A DNA stretch of 64,000 nt from Bacteroides faecium. GTDB lineage: Bacteria; Bacteroidota; Bacteroidia; Bacteroidales; Bacteroidaceae. The first letter of the stretch is position 1. The number at the start of each line of letters is the position of its first letter. The translations under genes were made by a program, and so were the position numbers. Positions 36,871-46,389 of the stretch are shown here, one piece after another. The notes below the pieces were generated by a model. The model had not been told where the DNA came from. It saw only the letters and a program-made list of their open reading frames with translations, and made no database searches. The stretch lies in the NCBI RefSeq assembly GCF_012113595.1, contig NZ_CP050831.1:1612001-1676000 (forward strand), given 5' to 3'.

Positions 36871-36889
36871 GAATCTGATTATCAGATTC
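36871..36889 (+). terminator. Compact hairpin after the PUL 2 HTCS
   Basis: GAATCTGA and TCAGATTC pair around TTA, immediately after the HTCS stop codon. No T-run follows. It probably limits read-through into the SusC promoter region. Confidence 0.45.
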
Positions 36890-36910
36890 ACTTATTCACC
36901 GCGGATTGCC

Positions 36911-36990
36911 CCGAATCGCCCAATAGCCGAATTTCACCCTAAAAAAGCCGAATTACTTCCCTTTTAGGCAATGCATCCTGCTTAGTTTTG
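36911..36990 (+). promoter_or_regulatory. SusC (PUL 2) promoter with direct-repeat operator candidate
   Basis: -7 box TAGTTTTG at 36983-36990, 52 bp before the SusC start. Upstream, AGCCGAATT occurs at 36925-36933 and again at 36946-36954, 21 bp apart (two helical turns). Each is followed by a C/T-rich CCCT about 7 bp on. A third CCGAAT lies at 36911. Direct repeats two turns apart suit an AraC-type dimer. Confidence 0.5.
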
Positions 36991-37041
36991 CGACAAAACG
37001 AGGGTGCAATGCCTTGAATAGTTAATTTTAAAATCAGTTTT

Positions 37042-40000
37042 ATGGAAAAGCATTTTTTCTTTATTTCGTTAAGGAAGACTTTATTCCTGACAGCGACATT
37101 TGTTTTATTAATAGGAAACACGCAACCTTCCTATGCAATGCTAGGAGTAGACGAGGAGTTGCAGGTTATGCAGAACGGCATAGTCAAGGGACGAATCGTC
37201 GACACAAACGGAGAAGCGGTGATTGGAGCCAATGTAAAGTTAAAAGGAAGCAATCAAGGAACTATTACTGATGTGGATGGAAACTTTTCTTTGGAAAATG
37301 TATCGGGAGATATCCTAATTGTATCTTATATTGGTTTTGAAGAGCAAGAAGTTGCCATTAAAGGGCGGAAGTATGTAAGAGTCATATTGAAAGAGAATTC
37401 GCAGCTTCTTGATGAAGTCGTTGTAGTGGGATATGGCGCACAGAAAAAGGTGAATCTGACTGGAGCAGTGGCGAGTCTTGATGTGAAACAACTAGAGAGT
37501 CGACCTATTACCAGTGCTTCGCAGAGCCTGGCAGGTAAGATAGCAGGCGTACATATCGCACAATCGTCCGGTATGGCAGGTGCCGACGGTGCGCAGATCA
37601 CCATTCGCGGTCTCGGTACGTTGAATAATACTTCTCCTCTTATCTTGATTGACGGGGTTATTTCTCCGAACATGGATGTGGTAAATCCAGCGGATATCGA
37701 AAGTATCTCTGTCTTGAAAGATGCTGCATCGGCTTCTATCTACGGTTCGCAGGCCGCGAATGGTGTTGTATTGGTCAGTACTAAGAAAGGAAAAGGAGAA
37801 GGGAAGTCGACTTTTAATGTAAGTGCAGGTCTTTCCTGGTCTAAAATGACTGACCAGAGTAAGCCGGATATGGTGACGGATCCGGAAACATTTATGCTCC
37901 TAATGAATGAGGCTCGAATCAACTCAGGATTGGAGTCAGCTTTTCCGGATGAAGTAATTGAAAGATACCGTACACCTAAATTCAGGGATGCGTGTTCTAC
38001 CGATTGGTTTGATCAGATTTTCCGTACGGCTACTACCCAAGAATACAATATGAGTGCAAGCGGCGGAAATAATAAGACCAAATATTACTTTTCTTTAGGC
38101 TATATGGACCAGGGTTCCATAGCATCCAGTGGTAACTATAAACGGCTTACTGCCCGTCTGAACTTGGATACTTATGTACTTCCCAAATTAAAGATCGGAG
38201 CATCTATTGGTTATACTTACGGCGATCAGCGCACTCCGAACGGAAGTGTGGATGAGGTCTTTGCGCTTGACCTGATGCGTGCCAATCCTCTGAATCCAGC
38301 CTATAACTCAGACGGTATGATTGCGATGCCCGATAATACGACTTTGTCGTATACGGGGCAGGTGCAAGGAGAGAATCCGTTGACCAAGATGCTTTACAAT
38401 GAGATTCATCAGAAAAACAATAACATTTACGGTAATGCTTTCTTGAGTTGGGACATTCTTCCTGAACTGAAAGTGTATGCATACCTCAATGCAAATGTGC
38501 AATTAAGAGATTATAGTGAGTGGAAGGGCTGCCCGGAGGTTAAAAACTGGCGGTATGAGGAACTGCTCGCGGAAGGTGCAGATATGGATGATGTGATTAG
38601 TGACGGTTATTATGGAAACGGAAGTTTGAAGATGTCGTCAGCCAGGGATTACCGGATTAACCCGTATGTTCAGATGGAATATTCCAGGTCAATCGGCAAG
38701 CATCATATGAGAGCTATGGTTGCTGCCAGTTATGAAACGACCAATTACGACTATTTTGATACTTCCAGGGGGAAGTATATCTCCAATTATGTGCATATTC
38801 TTGATTCGGGAGATCCTTCAACGGTGCAAAATAGCAGCAGTATGACTCAATATGCCATTCTTTCCCAATTCGGACGTGTGAACTATGATTTTGCCGACAA
38901 ATATCTTTTCGAATTCAATCTGCGTCGTGATGGTTCTTCCAGGTTCGGTTCCAATTTCAAGTATGGTATATTCCCTTCTTTCTCTGTGGGATGGGTGTTG
39001 ACGCAGGAGAATTTCATGAAGAAGATTCCTACGATCAACTTTCTGAAATTGCGTGCTTCCTGGGGGCAGCTCGGCAACCAGTATAGCAGCGATAATTTTC
39101 CTTATATTGCCAAGATTGGTTATGATGGTAATTATGTGTGGGGGAATGAGGTGGCAACGGGTGTTGTTCCTACTTCTTATGGTAACCCGGATATTCACTG
39201 GGAGACTACCAATGTGACGAATATAGGTTTTAATCTTCATCTGTTCAATTCGGAACTGGTACTGGAAGGTGATTACTTTATACGTAAGACAAAGGATATT
39301 TTATTCGATACGCCATTGCCGTATGAAACAGGATTCAAATCGGTGTTAACCAATTTGGCAGAAGTGCAAAACAGCGGTTTTGAATTATCGGCTACTTATC
39401 AGAAAAGATTGAAAGACTTCCATTTCTCCATTGGTGGTAATATGTCACATATTCAAAATAAGGTCAATGCCATAGACCCTGGAATGACCGGAGAGACCGA
39501 CCGTCATATCAGTGGTAATAAAATTACGACTCGTAATAAACCGATGAATTCCTATTATATGTTGAAATGGACCGGCAAGATTTATCAGACTCAGGAAGAA
39601 GTGGATAACTCTCCCCATGTGAAAGGAGCAGGACCGGGTGACTTGGTATTTGAAGATATCAGCGGTCCTGAAGGAAAACCGGATGGAGTGATTGATGCCA
39701 ATGACCGTCAGATATTGGGAACGGAATATCCGGCATGGACATTTGGCGCAAATTTATCATTTGGGTATAAAGGTATAAATATCAGTGCCGATTTTCAGGG
39801 GATTGCAGATGCTTATACCTATGGAACATGCGAATATTATACTCCGACATTCCAAGGTTCCAATTTTGGCCAATATTGGACGAAACGTTGGACTCCGGAG
39901 CATCCGAGTGAGACAATCCCGCGTTTGTGGGTTGAAAGTGGTCCTAATGTTGACTACGCTAACAGCTATTTTCTGATGGATAGAACTTATCTGCGTTTGA

Positions 40001-40212
40001 AGAATCTGGTTTTGAGCTATGACTTGCCGTTGAACATCATCCGAACATTGAAAATGGAGAAAATGAGAGTATATGTTTCTGCTTCCAATTTATTCACCTG
40101 GACGAAGAAAGGTTACCGGGGACTGGATCCAGAACGTTCCAATGGCGCAGGTGAACGGGGGGGGATTCCGCAAGCGATGACAGTGAAAATGGGTATTGAT
40201 TTAACTTTCTAA
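37042..40212 (+). CDS. SusC-like TonB-dependent transporter (PUL 2)
   Basis: A 1056-residue transporter: signal peptide, carboxypeptidase-D-like extension (about 45-120, VKGRIVDTNGEAVIGANVKL, TDVDGNFSLENV), then the VVVGYGAQKK junction. The plug follows (AGKIAGVHIAQSSG, ITIRGLGTLN, SPLILIDGV, ISVLKDAASASIYGSQAANGVVLV), then the barrel, ending in GIDLTF. A run of eight G (40157-40164) lies near the 3' end and encodes part of GERGGIPQ; slippage there would alter the last barrel strand. It is followed 13 bp later by its SusD partner. It should import fucose-containing oligosaccharides judging from the downstream enzymes. Confidence 0.94.
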   Translation: MEKHFFFISLRKTLFLTATFVLLIGNTQPSYAMLGVDEELQVMQNGIVKGRIVDTNGEAVIGANVKLKGSNQGTITDVDGNFSLENVSGDILIVSYIGFEEQEVAIKGRKYVRVILKENSQLLDEVVVVGYGAQKKVNLTGAVASLDVKQLESRPITSASQSLAGKIAGVHIAQSSGMAGADGAQITIRGLGTLNNTSPLILIDGVISPNMDVVNPADIESISVLKDAASASIYGSQAANGVVLVSTKKGKGEGKSTFNVSAGLSWSKMTDQSKPDMVTDPETFMLLMNEARINSGLESAFPDEVIERYRTPKFRDACSTDWFDQIFRTATTQEYNMSASGGNNKTKYYFSLGYMDQGSIASSGNYKRLTARLNLDTYVLPKLKIGASIGYTYGDQRTPNGSVDEVFALDLMRANPLNPAYNSDGMIAMPDNTTLSYTGQVQGENPLTKMLYNEIHQKNNNIYGNAFLSWDILPELKVYAYLNANVQLRDYSEWKGCPEVKNWRYEELLAEGADMDDVISDGYYGNGSLKMSSARDYRINPYVQMEYSRSIGKHHMRAMVAASYETTNYDYFDTSRGKYISNYVHILDSGDPSTVQNSSSMTQYAILSQFGRVNYDFADKYLFEFNLRRDGSSRFGSNFKYGIFPSFSVGWVLTQENFMKKIPTINFLKLRASWGQLGNQYSSDNFPYIAKIGYDGNYVWGNEVATGVVPTSYGNPDIHWETTNVTNIGFNLHLFNSELVLEGDYFIRKTKDILFDTPLPYETGFKSVLTNLAEVQNSGFELSATYQKRLKDFHFSIGGNMSHIQNKVNAIDPGMTGETDRHISGNKITTRNKPMNSYYMLKWTGKIYQTQEEVDNSPHVKGAGPGDLVFEDISGPEGKPDGVIDANDRQILGTEYPAWTFGANLSFGYKGINISADFQGIADAYTYGTCEYYTPTFQGSNFGQYWTKRWTPEHPSETIPRLWVESGPNVDYANSYFLMDRTYLRLKNLVLSYDLPLNIIRTLKMEKMRVYVSASNLFTWTKKGYRGLDPERSNGAGERGGIPQAMTVKMGIDLTF

Positions 40213-40225
40213 TAACTGAAACAGT

Positions 40226-41836
40226 ATGAAAAAAATATATGTATTGCTTTTGTCCGCTTTCTCGTTTATCATGTTGAGCGGGTGTAATGATTGGATTGAA
40301 CTGGAACCGAAAGATACGGTGGCTAATGAGAATTTCTTTAAGACAAAAGATGATTTTGACCAGGCTGTGACAGGTTTATATTCCATGCTTCGCCCGCTGG
40401 ATGATGAAGCCAAAGACGGAGCGTATTTTGGAAATCTGTATTGGGAAGTTTGCGCAGACGTATGCATGTATAAGAATAGTTGGACGCAGCCCTGGTTTGA
40501 TATATCACGGGGTGAATTGAAATCCGTGACTGACAATGTCGCATCTTTATATCAGAAGGTGTATGCGGCTATTTCCTGGTCGAATACGATCATTGAACAG
40601 ATAGAGGCCAAGCAATCGGAGTTTCCCGAGGAATTTGTGAATTACGTAAAAGGACAGGCGCATTTTGTGAGGGCTATATGCTACATACGTCTGACAAGTC
40701 TTTGGGGCCCGGTTCCAATGATCGACCGTCTTTATCTTCCTTCCGAATCAAAGTTGCCGAGAAGTTCGGTCGATGATATAACGAATCAACTGATTATCCC
40801 AGACCTTAAAATAGCTGTCAGTTGCCTGGAGATGACTCCTTATAATAACAAATGGGGACTTGCCACCAAACAAGCAGCTATGGGGATGAAAGTACGTGCT
40901 TATTTGTATAACAAGGATTATGAAAATACGGTGGAAGCTGCAAAGGAATTGATGGAACTTGATAAAACCTTAGAAAATTCCATGTTCTTGGACGATTATA
41001 AAAGCATATTCGCCAACTCGAATGAAAATAACCCAGAAATATTGTTCAGCCTGAAGTATGTAGCTAACGGAACCAAACAGGGAAGTACGTTCAATACTCC
41101 TTTTGGAAGCAAAATTCCCGGACTGCCGACAGGAAGCATGAACGGTTCATGGGCAACTGTATCTATCTTGCCGGAGTTTATTGATTCTTATCCATTGACT
41201 GACGGCAAGACGGTGGCTGAAGGATCTATGGTATATGATTCTCAGAATAAGTGGGCCAACCGTGGTCCCCGATTCGAAAGTACGTTTTATATTGGCGGTT
41301 ATTCCGTCGTGAACGGTATACCTTTCACTTCTGAATATGTGTGTGGCATTGATGCGCAGTGTGCAATAGATTATCCGTTAAATATCAACAAAGGATATAT
41401 GAATGAAGATAAAAAGACAGAATGGTTGCAGGAAGACGAATCCGATTTCATTATTCTGCGCTATACCGATGTGCTGTTGATGTATGCCGAAGCGAAAACG
41501 ATGCTCGGGAATATAGACCAGTCTGTATTTGATATATTGGACGCGGTGAGAGATCGTGCCGGAATAGCACACGTGGCTCATACAACAGATCCGATGGCAA
41601 TGATGAAAATCATTCAGGATGAACGGAAATGGGAATTTGCTTTTGAAGGGTTGAGATACTTTGACATTCGTCGCTGGGGGATAGCTGCCGATGTGATTAA
41701 TTCGATTACTTCCGACGAACTGTATAATTTCGGTTCGCACAAAGTCTTTGTTGCACCTGCCAACTATCTATGGCCTTTGCCGCAGGAAGCTACTGATGCC
41801 AATCCTAATCTGCTCCCCAATAATGAGGGATATTAA
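40226..41836 (+). CDS. SusD-like surface glycan-binding lipoprotein (PUL 2)
   Basis: A 536-residue lipoprotein with lipobox SFIMLSGC (C20). RagB/SusD landmarks are ELEPKDTVANENFFKTKDDF at the N-terminus, the VRAICYIRLTSLWGPVPMI helical block and LRYTDVLLMYAEAKTM. The C-terminal signature is DERKWEFAFEGLRYFDIRRWG, and the protein ends LWPLPQEATDANPNL. It is the lid and surface receptor for the upstream SusC. Confidence 0.93.
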   Translation: MKKIYVLLLSAFSFIMLSGCNDWIELEPKDTVANENFFKTKDDFDQAVTGLYSMLRPLDDEAKDGAYFGNLYWEVCADVCMYKNSWTQPWFDISRGELKSVTDNVASLYQKVYAAISWSNTIIEQIEAKQSEFPEEFVNYVKGQAHFVRAICYIRLTSLWGPVPMIDRLYLPSESKLPRSSVDDITNQLIIPDLKIAVSCLEMTPYNNKWGLATKQAAMGMKVRAYLYNKDYENTVEAAKELMELDKTLENSMFLDDYKSIFANSNENNPEILFSLKYVANGTKQGSTFNTPFGSKIPGLPTGSMNGSWATVSILPEFIDSYPLTDGKTVAEGSMVYDSQNKWANRGPRFESTFYIGGYSVVNGIPFTSEYVCGIDAQCAIDYPLNINKGYMNEDKKTEWLQEDESDFIILRYTDVLLMYAEAKTMLGNIDQSVFDILDAVRDRAGIAHVAHTTDPMAMMKIIQDERKWEFAFEGLRYFDIRRWGIAADVINSITSDELYNFGSHKVFVAPANYLWPLPQEATDANPNLLPNNEGY

Positions 41837-41875
41837 TTTGAAACAAGAAGTAAACCAGTAAATAATAAGTAAATA

Positions 41876-42895
41876 ATGAAACATATTATACATATCATAG
41901 TTTTGGCTGTTATTACAGTTGTATATATAAGCTGTGAAAAGGAAGATTATGCCCTTCAGCGTTTGAGTGCTCCTGCACAATTGACTGCCAGTCGCGGTGA
42001 TACCTCAGTTTTCCTAAAATGGACTAAAGTGGAAGATGCTTCTTTTTATACATTGGTCAGAGGATTAAAAGTGATTGCAGATAGTTTGACGGTTGAATCT
42101 TATGAAGACGACTCTGCTCCTGATACATTGACTGAATATCGCATTTATGCTGTGGACAGCCAAGGATGGCGTTCGGCTACTTATGCGGTGGATTCGGGTT
42201 ATTTGGGAATCCCTGACGGCATTGAACCTCGTGTTCCTGCAAAGTTAGAAGCATCCGATACTAATATTGAAGGCTGTTTATTATCCTGGAGTGCAGGACG
42301 TTTTGCCACTTCGTATAAAGTGTATAAAAATGGCACGTTTTATAAAGAGGTGACAAACAAGGAGTTCCTGGATTATGCAGCTTCGGTGACGGGTGCTGAA
42401 TATACTGTATATTCGGTCAACCACAATGGTATGTCGAAAGGTATTTCCGTGACCGGCAAAAAGGCTTATCAGTGTCTCGACGATTATGAAACCTACGAGA
42501 TCGGAAGTGTGATTGAACCTTGGACATTTATTCAAGACCGTATCGGATATTATACAGAGGGGAATCCGCTTGTAACCAATGAAAGACCTTTCAACGGAAC
42601 TAAATCATTAAGCATTAAAAAAGGAAAAATAGAGTTGATGTTCGACTGGGGCGGAGTGTGGAATGACGGTTATTATACCATAAGTTTCATGACTTATAAG
42701 GCATCCGGCCCATTCAAACTTTATTCAGATTTTGGTATTGATGATACAGTTCAGGGTACAGGCGAATGGGTGCAATATAACTATCGGACCGGTCTGCTGA
42801 AAGCCGGAGATAAATTCAAGATGGTGATAGATTCAAGAGAGGATGACGATATTCTCTATGTGGATAATTTGTCGATAGAATACGCAAAAGAATAG
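41876..42895 (+). CDS. Fn3-like surface lipoprotein, probable glycan-binding protein
   Basis: A 339-residue lipoprotein (VVYISC, C20). Two Fn3-like beta-sandwich domains span about residues 28-110 (LSAPAQLTASRGDTSVFLKW) and 115-205 (VPAKLEASDTNIEGCLLSWSA). A C-terminal beta-jelly-roll-like region (about 210-339) follows, with NERPFNGTKSLSIKKGKIEL and GEWVQYNYRTGLLKAGDKFK, a pattern common in carbohydrate-binding modules. Its position directly after SusD is the usual place of a surface glycan-binding protein (SusE/F position). No enzymatic motif is visible. The glycan bound is unknown. Confidence 0.75.
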   Translation: MKHIIHIIVLAVITVVYISCEKEDYALQRLSAPAQLTASRGDTSVFLKWTKVEDASFYTLVRGLKVIADSLTVESYEDDSAPDTLTEYRIYAVDSQGWRSATYAVDSGYLGIPDGIEPRVPAKLEASDTNIEGCLLSWSAGRFATSYKVYKNGTFYKEVTNKEFLDYAASVTGAEYTVYSVNHNGMSKGISVTGKKAYQCLDDYETYEIGSVIEPWTFIQDRIGYYTEGNPLVTNERPFNGTKSLSIKKGKIELMFDWGGVWNDGYYTISFMTYKASGPFKLYSDFGIDDTVQGTGEWVQYNYRTGLLKAGDKFKMVIDSREDDDILYVDNLSIEYAKE

Positions 42896-42916
42896 TTCTA
42901 TTTTGATGATACAGAC

Positions 42917-45900
42917 ATGAGAATATTATATCATTATTTTTTATTGACCGTTTTCCTTCTATTCAATGTACCGGATGTTGGTGCATCGAGACAACTCTTT
43001 GCCATACATCCGGTCATCTACCCTTATCCGGTTGAGCCGATGGAATATCCTGAATATTCCCGGCGTCCTTATCCGGCTCTTTCCTGGAGTGATTTCGATC
43101 ATCGGACTCAATTCGTAGCCGGGCGGAATGTTCCGTCAAACGAAGCTGAACTGGCTGATGTTCCGGGGTTGGTATATCGTCCTGGTGCTTCATTCTTAAA
43201 GAATCAGGAGTTTACGGGAAAGTTGCAATATATAGGAAAGCATGGAATGTATCTTCACAACATAGGTGGGTATGGACCGGGAAGTCCTTTTTATGGAAGT
43301 TTTGGTGAATATATCGTGCCGGAGTGGCAAACAGAGCAAATCAGAAAGCACCTGGGACACCGGTTTACCGGATTTGATGTAGGAGAACAGGATGGCCGGT
43401 TTAACTTTACCTATAAACAGATAATGGAACCGTACATTCCGGATCGCAGAAGGCAGTATCTTGCTTCCCAGCCTTATTTTGACCGTGTCGCTGCAGATTT
43501 GGGAAACTGGTGCAGTTCGTTGAGTGTACTGTGGTACTGGCATTACATTCTAAAAGAAGGATATACGATTCTTGCAGGGGCGGAAACACAGAATAAGATT
43601 ACCAACGGACAGGTGCAATATATGCATCTGCGCGGAGCGGGAAAGCAGTACGGTATCTTGTGGTTCGGTGATGTATCGGTGTTTGATACATGGGGATATA
43701 AGAATTACTCCCGGGACGAGAAATACGAGCGTGTGAATAAAGGAGGAAGTTTATCGTTGTTTAAACGCTCTTATTATACACAGTATATGTATAATGCAAC
43801 GATACTCAGCATGGAGTCGGGATGGTGCGAAGGTCATTTTGCCACTAACAAGGGAGAATTGACTCCTATTGGTAAAATGCATACCGATTGTGCGAACTTT
43901 GTAGAGAAGTACGGACAGCCGGGCTGTATGGTTACACAAATCGCTTTACTCAATGATTTCTATTCGGGTTGGATGCCGGCAGACCATATCGCAGGCCGAT
44001 TTCAGGTTTGGAACGGGATGGATTATGAAGCAGGTGACTTTCTGACGGATGCAATGATAAGTTTATTTTTCCCGAATTATGAACGGAGTGGCTTTTTTCA
44101 TGATGAAACGGGAGCAATGTGTGCGACTCCTTATGGGGAGAATGCCGATGTTTTACACAGTGATGCACGTGTGGAAGTGATGAGACAGTATCCTGTCATG
44201 GTGGCTGCCGGAAACTTTTTCAGTGGTGGAATGGAGTTGGCGGATAAAGTGAAAGAGTATGTTCACGAGGGCGGTACTTTTATAGTTACGGCAGAAAATG
44301 CCGCACGTATTTGGCCGGAATGGAAAATCGGTAAAAGTAGAACAGTTCCGGCTGGAGGAATAGTCAGGATAGGAGAAAATGAACTTGTAGAACGGGAGAA
44401 CTTTGAACTTTATCGGGCTTCTTTGCCCGATGAGGCTCATGTCCTGGCAATGGTTGGCGGAGAGCCGGTAGCCGTTGATATTCCCGTTGGGAAGGGGCAA
44501 ATTATACTTTCGCTTACAGCTTATGGCCTGAATGCTGCTCCCTTGGAATACAACAAGCCACCTACATGGATGCAAGGTGGTTTCAACACTTTTCTAGGCA
44601 GGCCATATAGTTTACTGAATCACTTCCGGTCGATAGTGGATGCAGTATTTAAATCTGTACAATTGTTTGAAGTGGGCGAGGGTCTTGGAGTGATAGTGAA
44701 TTATCTGGAAGAAGGCAAATATCGGCTGGCGATTTATAACAATACACTGGAGAGCCTGCCTTTTTCAATACGGTCGAAGATTGGAAGGATAAAATCAATA
44801 GATGAACTTTCGACAGGAGACAAACTGTTTCAGGCTCAAGGATATTGGCCGAATGGGATACGGGGAGATATGAATGGAAAAGATAATGATTCGTATATTT
44901 TTGGAGGGGATATACGTTTGTTCGACGTATCCGTTGATGAAGAGAGAGTGGAATTGGCAGAGAAAATACAGCAGGCGAAACCTGTGAGTCACCGGCTGTT
45001 GGTATTTGACGATATCTTGTTCACCAAAGAAACAATCAGATATATGCCTACCTTTTTCGATTATTTTAGCGGGATATCCGTTGAGGGCGAAAAGTTATTA
45101 AAGGCAGACAGCTACGCTTTGAAAGAACAGAATAAGTGGTTCTGCTTGCAGAAATTACAGATTACTGCGGATTTGCGGAAAGGATTTGCTTCAGGACGCT
45201 GGACGTTCGACAGTAGTCTGCCGCAGTATAAGCAAACCTTGATTGAGCTGAAGGAGATAGCAGATAAACTCTCGCTTCTTTATGGAGAAGATGTACTGTA
45301 TATACCGTCAACGCCGATAGGTTTTTCCATTCCCTCTGAATTGGCAGGTTTAAATTTTCAACTAGTGAAAAGTCTGGGACAAGGTATGCTCAAGTCAGCT
45401 TGCGATGGTTATGAATTGCTTGATACACCGAGTTTGGATTGGGAAACAGTTTATGGACTTCTGAAAAATAAGTTACCTGCCGCACAGCATATATCCAGTG
45501 GACAGCAATCGTCTCAACAGCATGTATTGCCCGATAATAGAAATCATATTCTGGCGTTGGACAGATACTCCAAAGGGATTCTTAAAGATATAGATGAAAT
45601 TGATTGCTTTTATGACGCATTCGGCGGAGTCTGTGTGAGCGCGGAATACTTGGCAAATTATTCATTAGACGCACTTTGTGAAGAGAAGAAGTTACTTGAT
45701 GAGCGTGGTATATCTATGGTGGTCAGTTTCATAGAGGAGATAAACCATTTCCCGGGCTTGACTTTATGTGATGCCGTTCCCGAATATTATGAGAAAAGCA
45801 TGGATTATTATAAGAGGATACTGGATAAAATGGGGGAATTACAAATAGGTGTGGCATTATTTACGACGCATGGTCCAGTTGAGAGTGACAAGTATCCTGC

Positions 45901-46333
45901 GCAAAAGGTATATGATGGGATGAAAAAGACCTTTCGTTATTTGTCGGAATATGGTGAGAAAAGGGGAGTTCGGTTGCTGCTGACTAACACACGGTTCAGG
46001 ATTGCGGATACAGTAGATAAACAGATAAAAATGATACGAGAGATAGGAGAAAGTAATATCGGGATAGCTTTGAATCTCAACCATCTTTCGGAAAGTGAGT
46101 CCGATTTGTATGTACGGAAATTCCGTAAGCAGTTGAGAGAACAGTTGGGTGCAGTGATTCTGGGAGGTCCTGTTTCCAATAAACATTCGGAATATTTACC
46201 TGTCCCGAATAGTGACAAGTCGGTTCGGGTGGCGAATGATTTGGAGGGGGTATTGTTAATTGATAAGGTTTACCCTCTTGATAGAGAGCGTGTGTATAAG
46301 GACTGCCAATATATGGGTTGGATAAAGGAATGA
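42917..46333 (+). CDS. Large multidomain secreted protein of unknown function (GH-A/GATase-like plus isomerase-like barrel)
   Basis: A 1138-residue protein with signal peptide (to about residue 23) that I cannot place in a known family. Residues about 60-410 look like a TIM-barrel glycosidase, with candidate acids in GFDVGEQDGRF and LAGAETQNK. Residues about 415-545 resemble the class-I-GATase-like middle domain of GH42-type enzymes (YPVMVAAGNFFSGG, YVHEGGTFIVTAENAARI, GKGQIILSLTAYG). A small beta domain follows (about 590-660). Residues about 885-1138 resemble a xylose-isomerase-like barrel (LLDERGISMVVSF, RYLSEYGEKRGVRLLL, ESNIGIALNLNHL), but the usual metal-ligand positions (ALENH, LDTGH) are substituted. 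It sits between the glycan-binding lipoprotein and GH2 in PUL 2. Confidence 0.6.
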   Translation: MRILYHYFLLTVFLLFNVPDVGASRQLFAIHPVIYPYPVEPMEYPEYSRRPYPALSWSDFDHRTQFVAGRNVPSNEAELADVPGLVYRPGASFLKNQEFTGKLQYIGKHGMYLHNIGGYGPGSPFYGSFGEYIVPEWQTEQIRKHLGHRFTGFDVGEQDGRFNFTYKQIMEPYIPDRRRQYLASQPYFDRVAADLGNWCSSLSVLWYWHYILKEGYTILAGAETQNKITNGQVQYMHLRGAGKQYGILWFGDVSVFDTWGYKNYSRDEKYERVNKGGSLSLFKRSYYTQYMYNATILSMESGWCEGHFATNKGELTPIGKMHTDCANFVEKYGQPGCMVTQIALLNDFYSGWMPADHIAGRFQVWNGMDYEAGDFLTDAMISLFFPNYERSGFFHDETGAMCATPYGENADVLHSDARVEVMRQYPVMVAAGNFFSGGMELADKVKEYVHEGGTFIVTAENAARIWPEWKIGKSRTVPAGGIVRIGENELVERENFELYRASLPDEAHVLAMVGGEPVAVDIPVGKGQIILSLTAYGLNAAPLEYNKPPTWMQGGFNTFLGRPYSLLNHFRSIVDAVFKSVQLFEVGEGLGVIVNYLEEGKYRLAIYNNTLESLPFSIRSKIGRIKSIDELSTGDKLFQAQGYWPNGIRGDMNGKDNDSYIFGGDIRLFDVSVDEERVELAEKIQQAKPVSHRLLVFDDILFTKETIRYMPTFFDYFSGISVEGEKLLKADSYALKEQNKWFCLQKLQITADLRKGFASGRWTFDSSLPQYKQTLIELKEIADKLSLLYGEDVLYIPSTPIGFSIPSELAGLNFQLVKSLGQGMLKSACDGYELLDTPSLDWETVYGLLKNKLPAAQHISSGQQSSQQHVLPDNRNHILALDRYSKGILKDIDEIDCFYDAFGGVCVSAEYLANYSLDALCEEKKLLDERGISMVVSFIEEINHFPGLTLCDAVPEYYEKSMDYYKRILDKMGELQIGVALFTTHGPVESDKYPAQKVYDGMKKTFRYLSEYGEKRGVRLLLTNTRFRIADTVDKQIKMIREIGESNIGIALNLNHLSESESDLYVRKFRKQLREQLGAVILGGPVSNKHSEYLPVPNSDKSVRVANDLEGVLLIDKVYPLDRERVYKDCQYMGWIKE

Positions 46334-46389
46334 GATAACATCTGTATTTATAATCGGATTTGGATAGAATATTATAATAAGAATTGGAT

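Noticed and set aside
8950..36932. The 11-base word AATAGCCGAAT occurs at 8951 and 36923
   Set aside because: One shared 11-mer in 64 kb of AT-rich sequence with unrelated contexts; the first is part of a hairpin and the second of a repeat pair, so chance is the simpler explanation.
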